From: CAJAQL01 sp964442965
Lineage (GTDB): Bacteria > Patescibacteriota > Minisyncoccia > UBA6257 > 2-01-FULL-56-20
Length of the DNA: 64,000 bases
Assembly (NCBI GenBank): GCA_964442965.1
Contig: CAYUBE010000001.1
Coordinates: 4,759-68,758, forward strand
Reading direction: 5' to 3'
A model generated the notes under the pieces. That model was not told the DNA's origin. It made no database searches and saw nothing but the letters and a program-made list of their open reading frames with translations. Shown piece after piece: positions 23,521 to 32,385 of the stretch. The first letter of the stretch is position 1. Every line of letters starts with the position of its first letter. Both the position numbers and the translations under genes were made by a program.

Positions 23521-24222
23521 TCACGCCCTCGCTGCCGTAAGGCCGATGATCTTTCGTGCCCCAGCGGCCTTCAGGACGCGTGCCGCTTCTCCGAGTGTCG
23601 CGCCGGATGTCGTGACGTCGTCAAGGACGATGACGTCTTTATGGCGGACTTCTTCCGGCTTTATGACAGAAAAACACCCGAGGATATTTTGCCGTCGCTC
23701 GGTGGCGCTGGTTGTCTCGGTTTGCGGCTTAGTATTTTTGCTTCGTACCAGAATATCGTTTCTCACTTTGCGGGGCGTGTGTTCGGCGAGGCAGCGTGCG
23801 ATTTCCTCTGCCTGGTTGAATCCGCGCTGGTTTAGCCGTTTGCGGGAAAGCGGCAGGGGAATGAGAATAAATTCGCCGGGATCTATTTCGATGTTGCCGA
23901 GATAAAGGGCGAGCAGATTTGCGAGTGGTTTCGCCGCGCCCTTCACGCTGCGGAATTTCAGATGATGGATTAAGAGTTTGAGCGTAGGGTCATCATAAGG
24001 ACCTGCGGAACCCAAAAGGTAATCGGTGTTACGGTGGCAAATTTTTTTGGCTCCGGAATTTTTTCCGGGCAGGCGGGCGCCGCATCGCGCACAAAAAAGC
24101 GTTGTATAACGGGGGATCCCGTCAAAACAGGTTTGGCATAAGACTCCTTCAATAATTGAGATATCGCATGCAAGACATCGCGGCGGGAAGACGATTTTTA
24201 AGATGAAATCAATGCATTTCAT
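23521..24222 (-). CDS. comF: ComF-family phosphoribosyltransferase-like protein
   Basis: A 233-residue protein from ATG 24222 (an upstream in-frame ATG at 24279 would run into the pilM start region). It has the N-terminal ComF zinc module (CLAC, CQTC, CARCG) and a type I PRTase fold with the PRPP loop VIVLDDVTTSGATLGEA and RGFNQAEEIAR. ComF is needed for DNA uptake in transformable bacteria. It is divergent from pilM, with a shared, partly palindromic promoter region. Confidence 0.9.
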   Translation of the reverse strand: MKCIDFILKIVFPPRCLACDISIIEGVLCQTCFDGIPRYTTLFCARCGARLPGKNSGAKKICHRNTDYLLGSAGPYDDPTLKLLIHHLKFRSVKGAAKPLANLLALYLGNIEIDPGEFILIPLPLSRKRLNQRGFNQAEEIARCLAEHTPRKVRNDILVRSKNTKPQTETTSATERRQNILGCFSVIKPEEVRHKDVIVLDDVTTSGATLGEAARVLKAAGARKIIGLTAARA

Positions 24223-24224
24223 GG

Positions 24225-24230
24225 TATAAT
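24225..24230 (+). promoter_or_regulatory. -10 box of the pilMNO operon
   Basis: TATAAT, 23 nt before the pilM ATG; the -35 region is weak. The complementary TATTAT faces comF. Confidence 0.5.
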
Positions 24231-24253
24231 AGGGAAACAAGTTTCTTTTATAC

Positions 24254-25339
24254 ATGGACAATCCTTTCAATTTTTTCAAGAGGAAAGTTTTTCCTTCTTA
24301 TCTTGGCGTCGACATCGGCACGACCTCGATCAAGGTTGCCGAAGTCAGGAATGGCGACGAACAGCCGGAGGTCGTGAATTACGGCATTCTCGAATCAAGC
24401 GGATACTTGGCCCGCGAGAACCAGGCGCTTCAAACGAGCAGCCTCAAAATATTCGAGTCGGAGATCATCGAACTTCTGAAAACGGTCGTCCGCGAAATGG
24501 GGACTTCGGCGAAAGATGTTGTCGCCTCGCTGCCGCTCTTCTCGGCGTTCATTTCGGTACTCGACTTTCCGAGAATGGAGGCGCGGGAGATTGAACATGC
24601 GATCGTGTACCAGGCCAAGCAGTATGTGCCCCTGCCGCTTTCCGAGGTTGCGCTCGACTGGCTGAAGGTTGCCGAATATGAAGATGAAAAAGGATTTTTT
24701 CATCAGAAGATACTCCTGATCTCAGTACCGCAGGCGCAGATCAAGAAATACCAGGCGATGTTTCTCTCGGCTGGCCTCACGTTGCGCGCGCTTGAAATCG
24801 AAAGTTTGAGCCTGGCGCGCATTTTGGGGAGTGATCCGACATCGACTATGGTCGTCGATATCGGCAGCCGATCGACCAATGCTATTTTTTTGGAAAAAGG
24901 AAGCTTGATGTGGGCGACCCAGAGCGATTACGGCGGGGCATCTCTTACGCAGGCATTGGCGTCAAGCCTCAACATCAATCCGCTTCGCGCCGAAGAGCTC
25001 AAGAAGGAGCGGGGGATTCTCGGCACCGGTCCGAGCTATGAATTATCCACCATCATGCTTCCTTTTCTTGATGTTATACTGAACGAAGTGAAGAAGGCAC
25101 AGTTCCTTTACGGCGAGCAGTTCCCGTCCGCGCGCAAGCCGGAACGGATCATTCTTGCGGGCGGCGGTGCGAATTTGCTCGGCGTCGAGCCCTATGTCGA
25201 ACGGGCGCTCGGCCTCCCGGTCGTGCGGATCGCCCCCTTTTCGCGTTTCCGCTTTCCGCCAGCCATGGAGCCGCTCGTCGGTGAACTGAATGCCGTGATG
25301 CCGATCGCACTCGGCCTAGGGATAAAAGAGTTCTTATAG
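24254..25339 (+). CDS. pilM: Type IV pilus assembly protein PilM
   Basis: A 361-residue actin-like ATPase that sits under the membrane and links the pilus motor to PilN/PilO. It shows the ATP-binding repeats LGVDIGTTSIKVAEV (phosphate 1), MVVDIGSRSTNAIF (phosphate 2) and ILAGGGANLLG (adenosine). It is the first gene of pilM-pilN-pilO and a small partner gene. Confidence 0.94.
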   Translation: MDNPFNFFKRKVFPSYLGVDIGTTSIKVAEVRNGDEQPEVVNYGILESSGYLARENQALQTSSLKIFESEIIELLKTVVREMGTSAKDVVASLPLFSAFISVLDFPRMEAREIEHAIVYQAKQYVPLPLSEVALDWLKVAEYEDEKGFFHQKILLISVPQAQIKKYQAMFLSAGLTLRALEIESLSLARILGSDPTSTMVVDIGSRSTNAIFLEKGSLMWATQSDYGGASLTQALASSLNINPLRAEELKKERGILGTGPSYELSTIMLPFLDVILNEVKKAQFLYGEQFPSARKPERIILAGGGANLLGVEPYVERALGLPVVRIAPFSRFRFPPAMEPLVGELNAVMPIALGLGIKEFL

Positions 25340-25442
25340 AAAGCTACTGGTTGAAAGTTATAAAGTAAAAGTTTGTTTCATTATTTTTTAATCTCCGTTT
25401 TATTCACTTTCAACTTTGCGCTTTTCACCTTATACTTATCTT

Positions 25443-26108
25443 ATGGCACTTCCCCAGCAAGTTGTTGAACAATTAAATCAGGGGTCCAGCCGGACGCCGG
25501 GCTGGTCGTCGGGCATCTTGCTTTTTTCAGGAAGTATTTTCTTTATCGTTCTCCTTACGTACGCCGGCCTGCGATTTGGTTATGAGCCGTATCTGAACGC
25601 CCAGCTGTCGTCGCTGGAGGGTCAGGCGCAGAAGGTGGGACAGTCGGTTTCTCCATCGGACGAGGCGAATCTCCTCACGTTCTATTCGCAGATAACCAAC
25701 ATTCAATCACTGATCAAGAATCATGTTTTCTTTTCGCAGTTTTTGACATGGCTCGAACGGGTTACCGAGGCGAACGTTTATTATACGAACCTGTCGTTCA
25801 CGTCCGGCGACCAGGTGACGTTGTCCGGTGTGGCGAAGACATCTGCGGACGTCTCGGAACAGGTCGCCGCTTTTGAGGCGGCACCCGAGGTCTCGTCAGT
25901 GACGCTTTCGAGTGTCGCTCTCGGATCTTCCCTGAATGCATGGAATTTTAATGTCGTGCTGACCATGCAGCCGTCCGTTTTTCTGTGGACGCCAGGCACG
26001 GCGGCGGCGGGGGCTGTGTCTCCGCCAAAATCTGTTGCGGCGCCCGCAATCACAGCTCCGGCTATTCCCACTGTCGCACCGGGACCAGTGAGTACTACCA
26101 CGCCATGA
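25443..26108 (+). CDS. pilN: PilN-like pilus assembly protein
   Basis: A 221-residue protein with a short cytoplasmic N-terminus, one transmembrane helix (about residues 23-44), a coiled-coil stretch and a ferredoxin-like periplasmic-side domain (FLTWLERVTEANVYYTNLSF), ending in an Ala/Pro-rich tail. TATACT ends 6 nt before the ATG at 25443, so it may have its own leaderless promoter. The stop overlaps the pilO ATG (ATGA). Confidence 0.82.
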   Translation: MALPQQVVEQLNQGSSRTPGWSSGILLFSGSIFFIVLLTYAGLRFGYEPYLNAQLSSLEGQAQKVGQSVSPSDEANLLTFYSQITNIQSLIKNHVFFSQFLTWLERVTEANVYYTNLSFTSGDQVTLSGVAKTSADVSEQVAAFEAAPEVSSVTLSSVALGSSLNAWNFNVVLTMQPSVFLWTPGTAAAGAVSPPKSVAAPAITAPAIPTVAPGPVSTTTP

Positions 26109-26719
26109 AACAAAGCTCAAAACGGATCGCAAGCGTTCTTCTGGCCTTTCTTTTTATTCTCGCAGCCTTTGTTTTCTTTTTCGATCTTTTGCGGCCGGCA
26201 TACAGTGACGCGAAGGCTTTGCAAAGCCAGCAGCTTGGCGAGGCAACGTATCTTAAAAATCAGACCACGCTCGTAGGGCAGGTACAGGCTACCCTCAATA
26301 CCTATCAGAACGAGGCGCAGGAAGCGGCGAATGTGGGCCTTGCCATGCCGTCAGGCGAGGACATCGCCGGCGCGCTTGCCCAGATTCAGGGGATTGCGGC
26401 GAACAACAATATTTCCATAAACAACATTTCCGTAACGCCCCCCGAGATCCAGATTCAGACAACTGCCGGCACCGCGGATGCGTCTTCTTCGGATCTTCTA
26501 AAACCCCTCGGCAGTTTCACCTTCAAGCTTGCGGCGTCGGGGAGTTATGAAAGTTTCCAGAATTTTCTCTCGGAACTGGAGACCAACATCAGGATATTTG
26601 ACGTGAAAACCGTTTCGATTCAGCCCGCCGTTGCTGTGGCGGCCGGCGCGAAATCCGTACCCTCACCCGACGCCTTCAATTACGCGGTAACGGTTGCAAC
26701 GTATTACCAAACGCAATAA
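26105..26719 (+). CDS. pilO: PilO-like pilus assembly protein
   Basis: A 204-residue protein with one N-terminal transmembrane helix (IASVLLAFLFILAAFVFFF), a coiled coil, and a C-terminal PilO fold (GSFTFKLAASGSYESFQNFL, FDVKTVSIQPA). It overlaps pilN by 4 bp. PilO and PilN normally form a heterodimer that aligns the pilus machine. Confidence 0.85.
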   Translation: MKQSSKRIASVLLAFLFILAAFVFFFDLLRPAYSDAKALQSQQLGEATYLKNQTTLVGQVQATLNTYQNEAQEAANVGLAMPSGEDIAGALAQIQGIAANNNISINNISVTPPEIQIQTTAGTADASSSDLLKPLGSFTFKLAASGSYESFQNFLSELETNIRIFDVKTVSIQPAVAVAAGAKSVPSPDAFNYAVTVATYYQTQ

Positions 26720-26723
26720 ATTC

Positions 26724-27023
26724 ATGGCTATCATCGTTGAAGAAGAAAAAAAGAGCAATAACATCCTTGCACTCCTGGGGTGGGTCGTCGTACTTGCGAT
26801 CATTGTGGCGGCCGTTTATTACGTCTTTTTTGTCGAACCTCCCTCGGCCATTATTCTGCCAACGGGAAATTTGCAGAGCGTCGGTTCTCTTCCTGCGACG
26901 GCGGTAAGTCCGCAGGACGTGGTGAATAATGAAGAGTTTCAGGCGCTCCAGCAATATGTTGCGGAGCCGACGTCAACGGGCCCGGTTTCCGTGGGACGCC
27001 AGAATCCGTTCATCGCGCCATAA
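26724..27023 (+). CDS. Small single-helix protein of the pilus operon (PilP-like position)
   Basis: A 99-residue protein: a cytoplasmic start (MAIIVEEEKKSNN), one transmembrane helix (residues about 14-34) and a short outer tail ending VGRQNPFIAP. GRxNPF is also seen near the N-terminus of PilP-type proteins, and the gene is in the PilP position, but there is no lipobox or beta domain. It is probably an accessory pilus part. Confidence 0.65.
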   Translation: MAIIVEEEKKSNNILALLGWVVVLAIIVAAVYYVFFVEPPSAIILPTGNLQSVGSLPATAVSPQDVVNNEEFQALQQYVAEPTSTGPVSVGRQNPFIAP

Positions 27024-27028
27024 AAGTG

Positions 27029-27099
27029 AATCAGGATTTATGAACCAAGATTCAAGAGCAAATCATTCCTGAGTCTTGGTTCATGATTCCTGAATCTAT
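27029..27099. repeat. Long imperfect inverted repeat between pilus operon and folA
   Basis: Arms GAATCAGGATTTATGAACCA and TGGTTCATGATTCCTGAATC flank two shorter words (AAGATTCAAG, CTGAGTCTT). It belongs to the same word family as the palindrome over the hisS stop. Confidence 0.65.
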
Positions 27100-27107
27100 T
27101 TTTGACT

Positions 27108-27596
27108 ATGATAATTTCGCTCATCGCAGCAGCGGGGGACGGCAATAATGCCATCGGTTTCGAGGGGAAGATTCCATGGCATCTGCCGGCCGATTTTAGG
27201 CACTTCAAGGAACTTACGCTTGGCCATCCGGTCATCATGGGACAGAAAACGTTTGAGTCCATCGGAAAGCCGCTTCCCGACAGGAAGAATATCGTCATCA
27301 CGAACAATGCCGAGTATCGCGCCGAAGGCTGCCTAGTGGCGCATTCACTTGAAGAAGCGCTTGCGGCGACGAAGGACGCAGATGAGGTTTTTGTCATTGG
27401 CGGCGGACAGATATATCACCTTGCGTTACCTGAAGCCCGAAAAATATATCTTACTAGAGTACATGGAACATTCAACGGAGACACGTTTTTCCCGGCTATC
27501 GATGAGAACGAATGGCGCCTCGTGAGCTCCGAACCGCACTTCAAGGACGAAAAGAATCCGTTCGACTACACGTTTTGCGTCTACGAAAGAAAATAG
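27108..27596 (+). CDS. folA: Dihydrofolate reductase
   Basis: A 162-residue enzyme that reduces dihydrofolate with NADPH, serving thymidylate synthesis by the nearby thyA. It contains IAAAGDGNNAIGFEGKIPWHLPAD (W and D of the substrate pocket), GQKTFESIGKPLPDRKNIV and VIGGGQIYHLALP. The ATG at 27108 is preferred over a TTG two codons earlier. Confidence 0.95.
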   Translation: MIISLIAAAGDGNNAIGFEGKIPWHLPADFRHFKELTLGHPVIMGQKTFESIGKPLPDRKNIVITNNAEYRAEGCLVAHSLEEALAATKDADEVFVIGGGQIYHLALPEARKIYLTRVHGTFNGDTFFPAIDENEWRLVSSEPHFKDEKNPFDYTFCVYERK

Positions 27597-27638
27597 AATT
27601 TTAGAAACTTTTCATCTCCCGCTTGATAGCATGTTTCC

Positions 27639-28184
27639 ATGCGGGAGAATAATTACGCGTTTATTGATAGCCAGAACGTGAACCTTGGCATTCGCGCGCT
27701 CGGGTGGCAATTGGATTTCAGAAAATTCAGGACTTACTTAGAGGATAAATATAGCGTCACGAAGGCGTATCTTTTTATCGGCTATATTCCCCAAAATGAG
27801 CGAATGTATACCGCGCTCCGAAGTTTTGGTTATGTGTTGGTCTTCAAGCCGACATTAAAAAATGAGCGAGGAATTATAAAAGGGAATTGCGATGGCGAGC
27901 TTATTCTACAGGCGATGATTGATTATCCGAATTATGAAAAGGCCGTCATTGTGACAGGGGATGGCGATTTTTACTGTCTTGCAAGATACCTTTGGCAGTA
28001 TCATAAGCTATCAAAGATACTCATTCCCGACAAAGATCGTTATTCTTCGCTTCTTAAAGATTTTAGTATTCCGGAAAACAATATGCTCGATTTCATGAAT
28101 TCTCTTAAAAATAAATTAGAATATCTTTCAAATGAAAAAGGCTCTCGTCGGGACGAAACCCTTAGAGAACCTTTCTCGTCGTGA
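27639..28184 (+). CDS. NYN-domain (PIN-like) RNase
   Basis: A 181-residue protein of the LabA/DUF88-type NYN family. Conserved acidic residues occur at D10 (FIDSQNV), in KGNCDGELILQAM and in VIVTGDGDFYCLA, and would bind metal for RNA cleavage. TAGCAT ends 6 nt before the ATG with an upstream TG. The last about 15 residues (KGSRRDETLREPFSS) are encoded by the start of a repeat-like sequence that continues downstream, so the native C-terminus may have been altered. Confidence 0.85.
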   Translation: MRENNYAFIDSQNVNLGIRALGWQLDFRKFRTYLEDKYSVTKAYLFIGYIPQNERMYTALRSFGYVLVFKPTLKNERGIIKGNCDGELILQAMIDYPNYEKAVIVTGDGDFYCLARYLWQYHKLSKILIPDKDRYSSLLKDFSIPENNMLDFMNSLKNKLEYLSNEKGSRRDETLREPFSS

Positions 28185-28362
28185 TTGCCTTTATGGTAGA
28201 CGAACTGATGCGGTTCGTCAAATTGCGTTTAATGATTTTTTAATGCCTGAGCATTGGGAATCGGTCATTCCGAGCTTTGCGAGGAATCTTTTCTTTGTTC
28301 TTATGGGGCTAATTCGCACGAATTGGTCCCATAAGGAATTTTTGGATGGCAAAACACAGAAT
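28185..28362. repeat. Repeat-rich spacer with a long hairpin
   Basis: It holds GTCATTCCGAGCTTTGCGAG (28263 on), a word also found at 37140, and a near-perfect hairpin CTTATGGGGCTAATTCG/CGAATTGGTCCCATAAG (about 28299-28333). A frame of about 90 codons spans it but is built only from these repeats. Confidence 0.5.
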
Positions 28363-28392
28363 TTGACAGAATCCAATAGTTTGTTCTATATT
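28363..28392 (+). promoter_or_regulatory. Consensus-like promoter of the 28457 gene
   Basis: TTGACA, an 18-bp spacer and TATATT. The leader (about 58 nt) has a hairpin CCATCA/TGATGG (28406-28424) and an AAAGGA Shine-Dalgarno at 28443-28448. Confidence 0.7.
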
Positions 28393-28456
28393 TATCTCCA
28401 GTAAGCCATCATTTTAAGTGATGGTATTTAAAAAATATAAACAGAAAGGAACCGCC

Positions 28457-29095
28457 ATGAAAAAGAATCATGGAACCGCCTTGCTCCACGTTGATGGGGC
28501 GTACGTAGAATTTCAGCAGGCAGTAATTCGCGCACTGCCGAGAGATATCCCTTGTGATATTGCTCTGGGATGGCAAAGAAACGGGGAAGGACTCACAAAA
28601 GTTCTTCGCGAAGCTTTGCTTCCGCCAGCAGAAGAGGATTTCCTCCGCGAAACCGGAGAACTTTCAATTCAAATTCCGGCCTTGAAGCGACCAACACTAA
28701 AGCAGCTTCAGGAAAAATGGTCTTGGATAGAGTCCATCGAACGGGATAATTCGACCGAAGAATCGGTAACACTTAATCTGGCAACGGTTCTCCGCGTTGA
28801 CGAAAAAAATTTAATCAACAACAAAGAATATGAACGTCGCCTTTCCCCAAATATCTCCCGGCTACTCGGTTGCCAGCATTTTGAATGGTTAGTTAGTCAT
28901 CAGGATGAATATCCCGTCTTCATGAATTTACTCGGAAAAATCTATATCGACTTTCCAGGGCTTGTCGCGCTGGGCAAGGATGGCTTCCGTGGCGTCCCGT
29001 ATAGCAATCAGAATGGCGAGCGTTGGGGCGCGAGCTGGCGCTGGCTTAGCGGTAACTTCCATCAGAACGGGCGTGTTGCCGTGTCCAGCAAATAA
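28457..29095 (+). CDS. Hypothetical protein, expressed from a strong promoter
   Basis: A 212-residue soluble protein (MKKNHGTALLHVDGAYVEFQ) with no domain I recognise. The ordinary promoter, structured leader and Shine-Dalgarno differ from the leaderless style of most neighbours, which may point to acquisition from elsewhere. The C-terminal GWRWLSGN-like part (WGASWRWLSGNFHQNGRVAV) resembles end segments of many small proteins in these genomes. Function unknown. Confidence 0.7.
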   Translation: MKKNHGTALLHVDGAYVEFQQAVIRALPRDIPCDIALGWQRNGEGLTKVLREALLPPAEEDFLRETGELSIQIPALKRPTLKQLQEKWSWIESIERDNSTEESVTLNLATVLRVDEKNLINNKEYERRLSPNISRLLGCQHFEWLVSHQDEYPVFMNLLGKIYIDFPGLVALGKDGFRGVPYSNQNGERWGASWRWLSGNFHQNGRVAVSSK

Positions 29096-29160
29096 CAAAA
29101 CCTTCGAACTTGGGTGTTTGGGAATTTCGGTCCCCCCACCTCCTTTATTCTCGGGTTTCT

Positions 29161-29195
29161 GGCTCCGCAGTGAATACTGTTGGAGCCCTTTTTTA
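29161..29195 (+). terminator. Rho-independent terminator
   Basis: GGCTCCGCAGT with ACTGTTGGAGCC (one mismatch pair), then CTTTTTT. Confidence 0.85.
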
Positions 29196-29202
29196 TGAAA
29201 AG

Positions 29203-30201
29203 CTAGTTATCTTTTTTCTCCGTGAATTTTTTCCACGAATCGGTGACGAGGCCGCCGGTCGGGGCGAGCTCGGCTTTGATCGTAGGATGCGGATCATAAC
29301 CCTCGATTTTCGCGTGTTCAGGTTTGAATTCATCGATGGTTTTAAACGATGGGTCGAGGACAAGCTTTGGCAATGGCTTTGGCTCACGCGCAAGCTGTTC
29401 CTTCACGGCATCCTTATGATTATCATAAATATGGACGTCGCCGAAGGTGTGGATGAATTCGCCCGGCTGGTTGCCCGTTACCTGTGCGAGGATTGCGGTG
29501 AGAAGGGAATAGCTTGCGATGTTGAACGGCACGCCGAGGAAGGTGTCAGCCGAACGCTGATAGAGATGAAGCGATAATTTTCCGTTCTTCACGTTGCATT
29601 GCCACATGTTGTGGCAGATCGGGAAGCGGCACGCCTCCTCAGGAAGTGCCATTTCATAGAGATATTCCGGGTCCCATGCGGAAACGAGGGCATTGTGCGC
29701 GTCAGGATCTTTTTTCAGATCATTTACGAGCCATTGAACCTGATCCACGGTCCGGCCATTCTTCCCTGGCCAGCGGCGCCAGAGTTCGCCGTAGATGTGC
29801 GGCAGTTCGCCGTAAGTTTTAGCGAAAGTTTCATCGCTCGCGAGCTTCGCGATAAATTCGTCTTTTGTGAGCGGTGGCAGCCCACCGCAATCCATTTTTT
29901 CGCGATAGATCTTGTACGGATAGTCGTCCCAGATATGGACGTTATTGTCCACGAGGTATTTGATGTTCGATTGGCCGGACAAGAACCACGCAAGCTCGTA
30001 AAGCACGCCTTTCCAATAAACTTTTTTCGTGGTGAGAAGGGGAAATCCTTCGCCGAGATCAAAGCGGAGCTGGCGGCCGAAAACGCTCCACGTGACCGCG
30101 CCGGTTCCCTTATCTTCCTGCCGCTCGCCATGGTCCAAGATGTCTTGCAGGAGATCAAGATATTGATATTCAGGATGCCGATGATTTGGTGAAGTTTCCA
30201 T
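29203..30201 (-). CDS. thyA: Thymidylate synthase
   Basis: ThyA methylates dUMP using methylene-tetrahydrofolate. With the ATG at 30201 (GGAG Shine-Dalgarno 5 nt upstream) the protein has 332 residues. It has the catalytic Cys196 in FPICHNMWQ, LHLYQRSADTFLGVPFNIASY and FGDVHIYDNH. It carries longer insertions than the 264-residue E. coli enzyme. folA lies 2 kb upstream and supplies the cofactor cycle. Confidence 0.95.
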   Translation of the reverse strand: METSPNHRHPEYQYLDLLQDILDHGERQEDKGTGAVTWSVFGRQLRFDLGEGFPLLTTKKVYWKGVLYELAWFLSGQSNIKYLVDNNVHIWDDYPYKIYREKMDCGGLPPLTKDEFIAKLASDETFAKTYGELPHIYGELWRRWPGKNGRTVDQVQWLVNDLKKDPDAHNALVSAWDPEYLYEMALPEEACRFPICHNMWQCNVKNGKLSLHLYQRSADTFLGVPFNIASYSLLTAILAQVTGNQPGEFIHTFGDVHIYDNHKDAVKEQLAREPKPLPKLVLDPSFKTIDEFKPEHAKIEGYDPHPTIKAELAPTGGLVTDSWKKFTEKKDN

Positions 30202-30248
30202 TAGCTCCAGTTTATCACGAATGAGCATCTGTGCCAAAGCAATAAAAG

Positions 30249-30275
30249 ACCCGCTAATTATAAGCGGGTTTTTTT
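30249..30275 (-). terminator. Hairpin between ndk and thyA
   Basis: ACCCGCT with AGCGGGT around a 7-nt loop. The T run lies on the plus strand, and an A-rich side lies on the other, so efficiency for the minus transcript is uncertain. It covers the ndk stop. Confidence 0.55.
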
Positions 30276-30730
30276 AAATATTTTTTAACGTGCTCTATCC
30301 CTGCTGCGTCATAGAAGGATAGAAAAGAAAAGATTTCTCGTTTAGCGGCTTCGACGCCATCAGAAGCATGCACCGTATTGAACGGCCCGCCGGCGCTCAT
30401 AAAGTCATGCCGGATAGTTCCGGAAACCGCTTGTTGTGGGTCTCTGGCTCCGTTTATTTCCCGAATACGCCTGACGACATCTTTGCCTTGTAATATCAGG
30501 CCAACTACGGGGCCGCTCGACATGGCAAGTGTTAACCCGGTATAGAAGGGCTTATTACTGTGCTCTTTGTAAAATCTGCCTGCCTTTTCCCGCGTCATAG
30601 TGATGGGCGGGAATATCATGACAGGTTCCAGTCCTGCGTCAGTATATCTTTTTATAATTGCCTCGACCCAATTGTTCGCAACGGCGTCGGGTTTTATGAG
30701 GACGAAAGTTTGCTCTAGTTCGGGACCCAT
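30254..30730 (-). CDS. ndk: Nucleoside diphosphate kinase
   Basis: A 158-residue enzyme balancing NTP and dNTP pools. It has FVLIKPDAVANNW, the nucleotide-binding RDPQQAVSGTIRHDF and the phospho-His in FNTVHASDG (His-Gly-Ser-Asp in most homologues). An inserted stretch around MIFPPITMTREKAGRFYKEH fits the longer archaeal-like subgroup. Same strand as thyA. Confidence 0.94.
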   Translation of the reverse strand: MGPELEQTFVLIKPDAVANNWVEAIIKRYTDAGLEPVMIFPPITMTREKAGRFYKEHSNKPFYTGLTLAMSSGPVVGLILQGKDVVRRIREINGARDPQQAVSGTIRHDFMSAGGPFNTVHASDGVEAAKREIFSFLSFYDAAGIEHVKKYLKKPAYN

Positions 30731-30827
30731 ACAGGCCTCCTTTCTTTTTTATTGTTTAATATATAACTACTAAAAATAAACGTAGCACGCTTTTGCGCAC
30801 ATGACAAGAAAAAACGAGCAAGCAAAC

Positions 30828-31502
30828 TTACTCTATCGTAAATACTTTTTCGGTGCCGTAATATTCCGGCCAGTGGGCGTTGTAGTAGGCGAACATCCGT
30901 GCGAGGCGTTCCTGCTTGAGTTCCTCGCATCCGACGCTCTGCATGAGCTTGCGGAGATTCGCTTTTGTTTCGTCGGCACGCGCAGGATCGGTTTCGATGG
31001 ATTCGAATTCTGCTAGATAACCATAACCGGCGTTGCGATCGATCGTGACATTCACGCCGGAAAATTTATATTCGGTCCGCTCGCGTGACCATTTTGATTG
31101 ATAGGTAAAACCGGCAGCGAGAATCACATTGTCGAGGTCGTCAAGCGACATATCTATTTTTTCTTCGAATTCCCGACGTGCCGTGCCATTCGTGCTCGTG
31201 GTGTCATCAATCGAAGCTTTCAGAACGAGGAACACGGCGCCGTCGGCGTCGCGCGTACGGAGCGAAATTTCTTTTGCCTTCGTTGCAACGTCGAGAAACG
31301 TCGAGCGAACGCTTTCATCTTTTAAAACCTCTGCGACTTTCTTGAAATCGCCGTTGCCTTGGAAATAATGATTGAGTTGCCGATGAGACCCGATGCTTTT
31401 GAGTTCTGGATCTGTTGCCTTCATTTTCGCTTCCAGGATTTCCGCGTTTTCGCGGCTGCCGAGAAGAGATTTGATCTCTATTTCGTATTGTTCGTTATTC
31501 AT
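30828..31502 (-). CDS. CYTH-domain phosphatase-like protein
   Basis: A 224-residue protein with the signature EIEIK (residues 7-11) and later charged strands (SLRTRDADG, VNVTIDRNAGYGYLAEFESI) of the triphosphate tunnel fold. CYTH proteins act on adenylyl or thiamine triphosphate-type substrates; the substrate here is not shown. It sits between ndk and dcd. Confidence 0.85.
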   Translation of the reverse strand: MNNEQYEIEIKSLLGSRENAEILEAKMKATDPELKSIGSHRQLNHYFQGNGDFKKVAEVLKDESVRSTFLDVATKAKEISLRTRDADGAVFLVLKASIDDTTSTNGTARREFEEKIDMSLDDLDNVILAAGFTYQSKWSRERTEYKFSGVNVTIDRNAGYGYLAEFESIETDPARADETKANLRKLMQSVGCEELKQERLARMFAYYNAHWPEYYGTEKVFTIE

Positions 31503-31570
31503 AATTATAAAAAAATGTTTTTTTACTTGCTTATTTAACTAAATAAGCAAGTGAGATTATTTTTCTCAGT

Positions 31571-32173
31571 TCACTGCGATTTTTTGTCATCTATTTCTTT
31601 CCCTTCGACATCCTGCGAAAGTTTCGAGGCGAGCGGCTGTTCCTGTCCGGCATACTTGTTTCCTTTTTTGAGATAGTAGGGCACGTCAACTTTGCTCGAC
31701 ACTTCTTCAAAGGTAAACGAGCAGACGCGCATGCCGGGGTGAAGGAGCACCGGGACCACGCCGAGGTTGCCAAGCTCCATCACGGGCTTCCCGCGCCATC
31801 CCGGATCGAACACCGACGCCGTGCCGTGGACGATGATGCCGAGCCGGCCGAGCGAACTGCGCCCTTCAATGCGCCCTACAAGATTATCCGCGATCTCAAG
31901 CCATTCGCGTGTCGTCGCGAGGACGAGTTCACCGGGCTGGAGCGTGATCGCTTCATCATCCGGAACCGTGAAGGTTTCCATGATCTCATCAATGTTTTGC
32001 GCGGTGCGGGCATCGATGAAAGGGATCTTTGAGCGGCGGAATGTTCGGAATTCATTGCCGAGATGGAGATCGAGCGAGCATGAACCGAGCTGGGTCGAAA
32101 AATCGGGCGTTGGGGTAAGCTTGATGCGGCCATCAGCAAGGGCCTTTTTGATGTCACGGTCGGAAAGAATCAT
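31571..32173 (-). CDS. dcd: dCTP deaminase
   Basis: A 200-residue trimeric enzyme converting dCTP to dUTP, the first step toward dUMP for ThyA. The signature EGRSSLGRLGIIVHGTASVF followed by DPGWRG is intact. TATACT ends 6 nt before the ATG, so the mRNA is probably leaderless. The C-terminal 20 residues are Lys/Asp-rich and poorly conserved. Whether it also hydrolyses dUTP cannot be told. Confidence 0.93.
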   Translation of the reverse strand: MILSDRDIKKALADGRIKLTPTPDFSTQLGSCSLDLHLGNEFRTFRRSKIPFIDARTAQNIDEIMETFTVPDDEAITLQPGELVLATTREWLEIADNLVGRIEGRSSLGRLGIIVHGTASVFDPGWRGKPVMELGNLGVVPVLLHPGMRVCSFTFEEVSSKVDVPYYLKKGNKYAGQEQPLASKLSQDVEGKEIDDKKSQ

Positions 32174-32262
32174 GGAGTAAGTATATCGCGCCGTGCGGTG
32201 CGAGGCAATGCGTGGTAAAATTGCGCTATGGTGTAACAGGGATCATATTATCTTTGCGAGGT

Positions 32263-32302
32263 TTTTTTATTCTCATGTTCTTAAGAATATGAGAATAAAA
32301 AC
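32263..32302. repeat. TTAA-centred palindrome, copy 1
   Basis: TTTTTATTCTCATGTTC then TTAA then GAATATGAGAATAAAAA, with one mismatch in 17 bp. Copies 2 and 3 are at 55214 and 63845. Confidence 0.75.
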
Positions 32303-32385
32303 GTTAGCAGAAACCTGGATTCCGTGTCGGGGTACGGAACGACAGAGCAGGGCTTGATATGATACAAATTTTAAAAACTACTACC

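Noticed and set aside
28132..28404. Plus-strand frame of 90 codons after the NYN gene
   Set aside because: It is made of repeat words (GTCATTCCGAGC, the CTTATGGGGC hairpin) and the promoter of the next gene, and overlaps the NYN 3' end.
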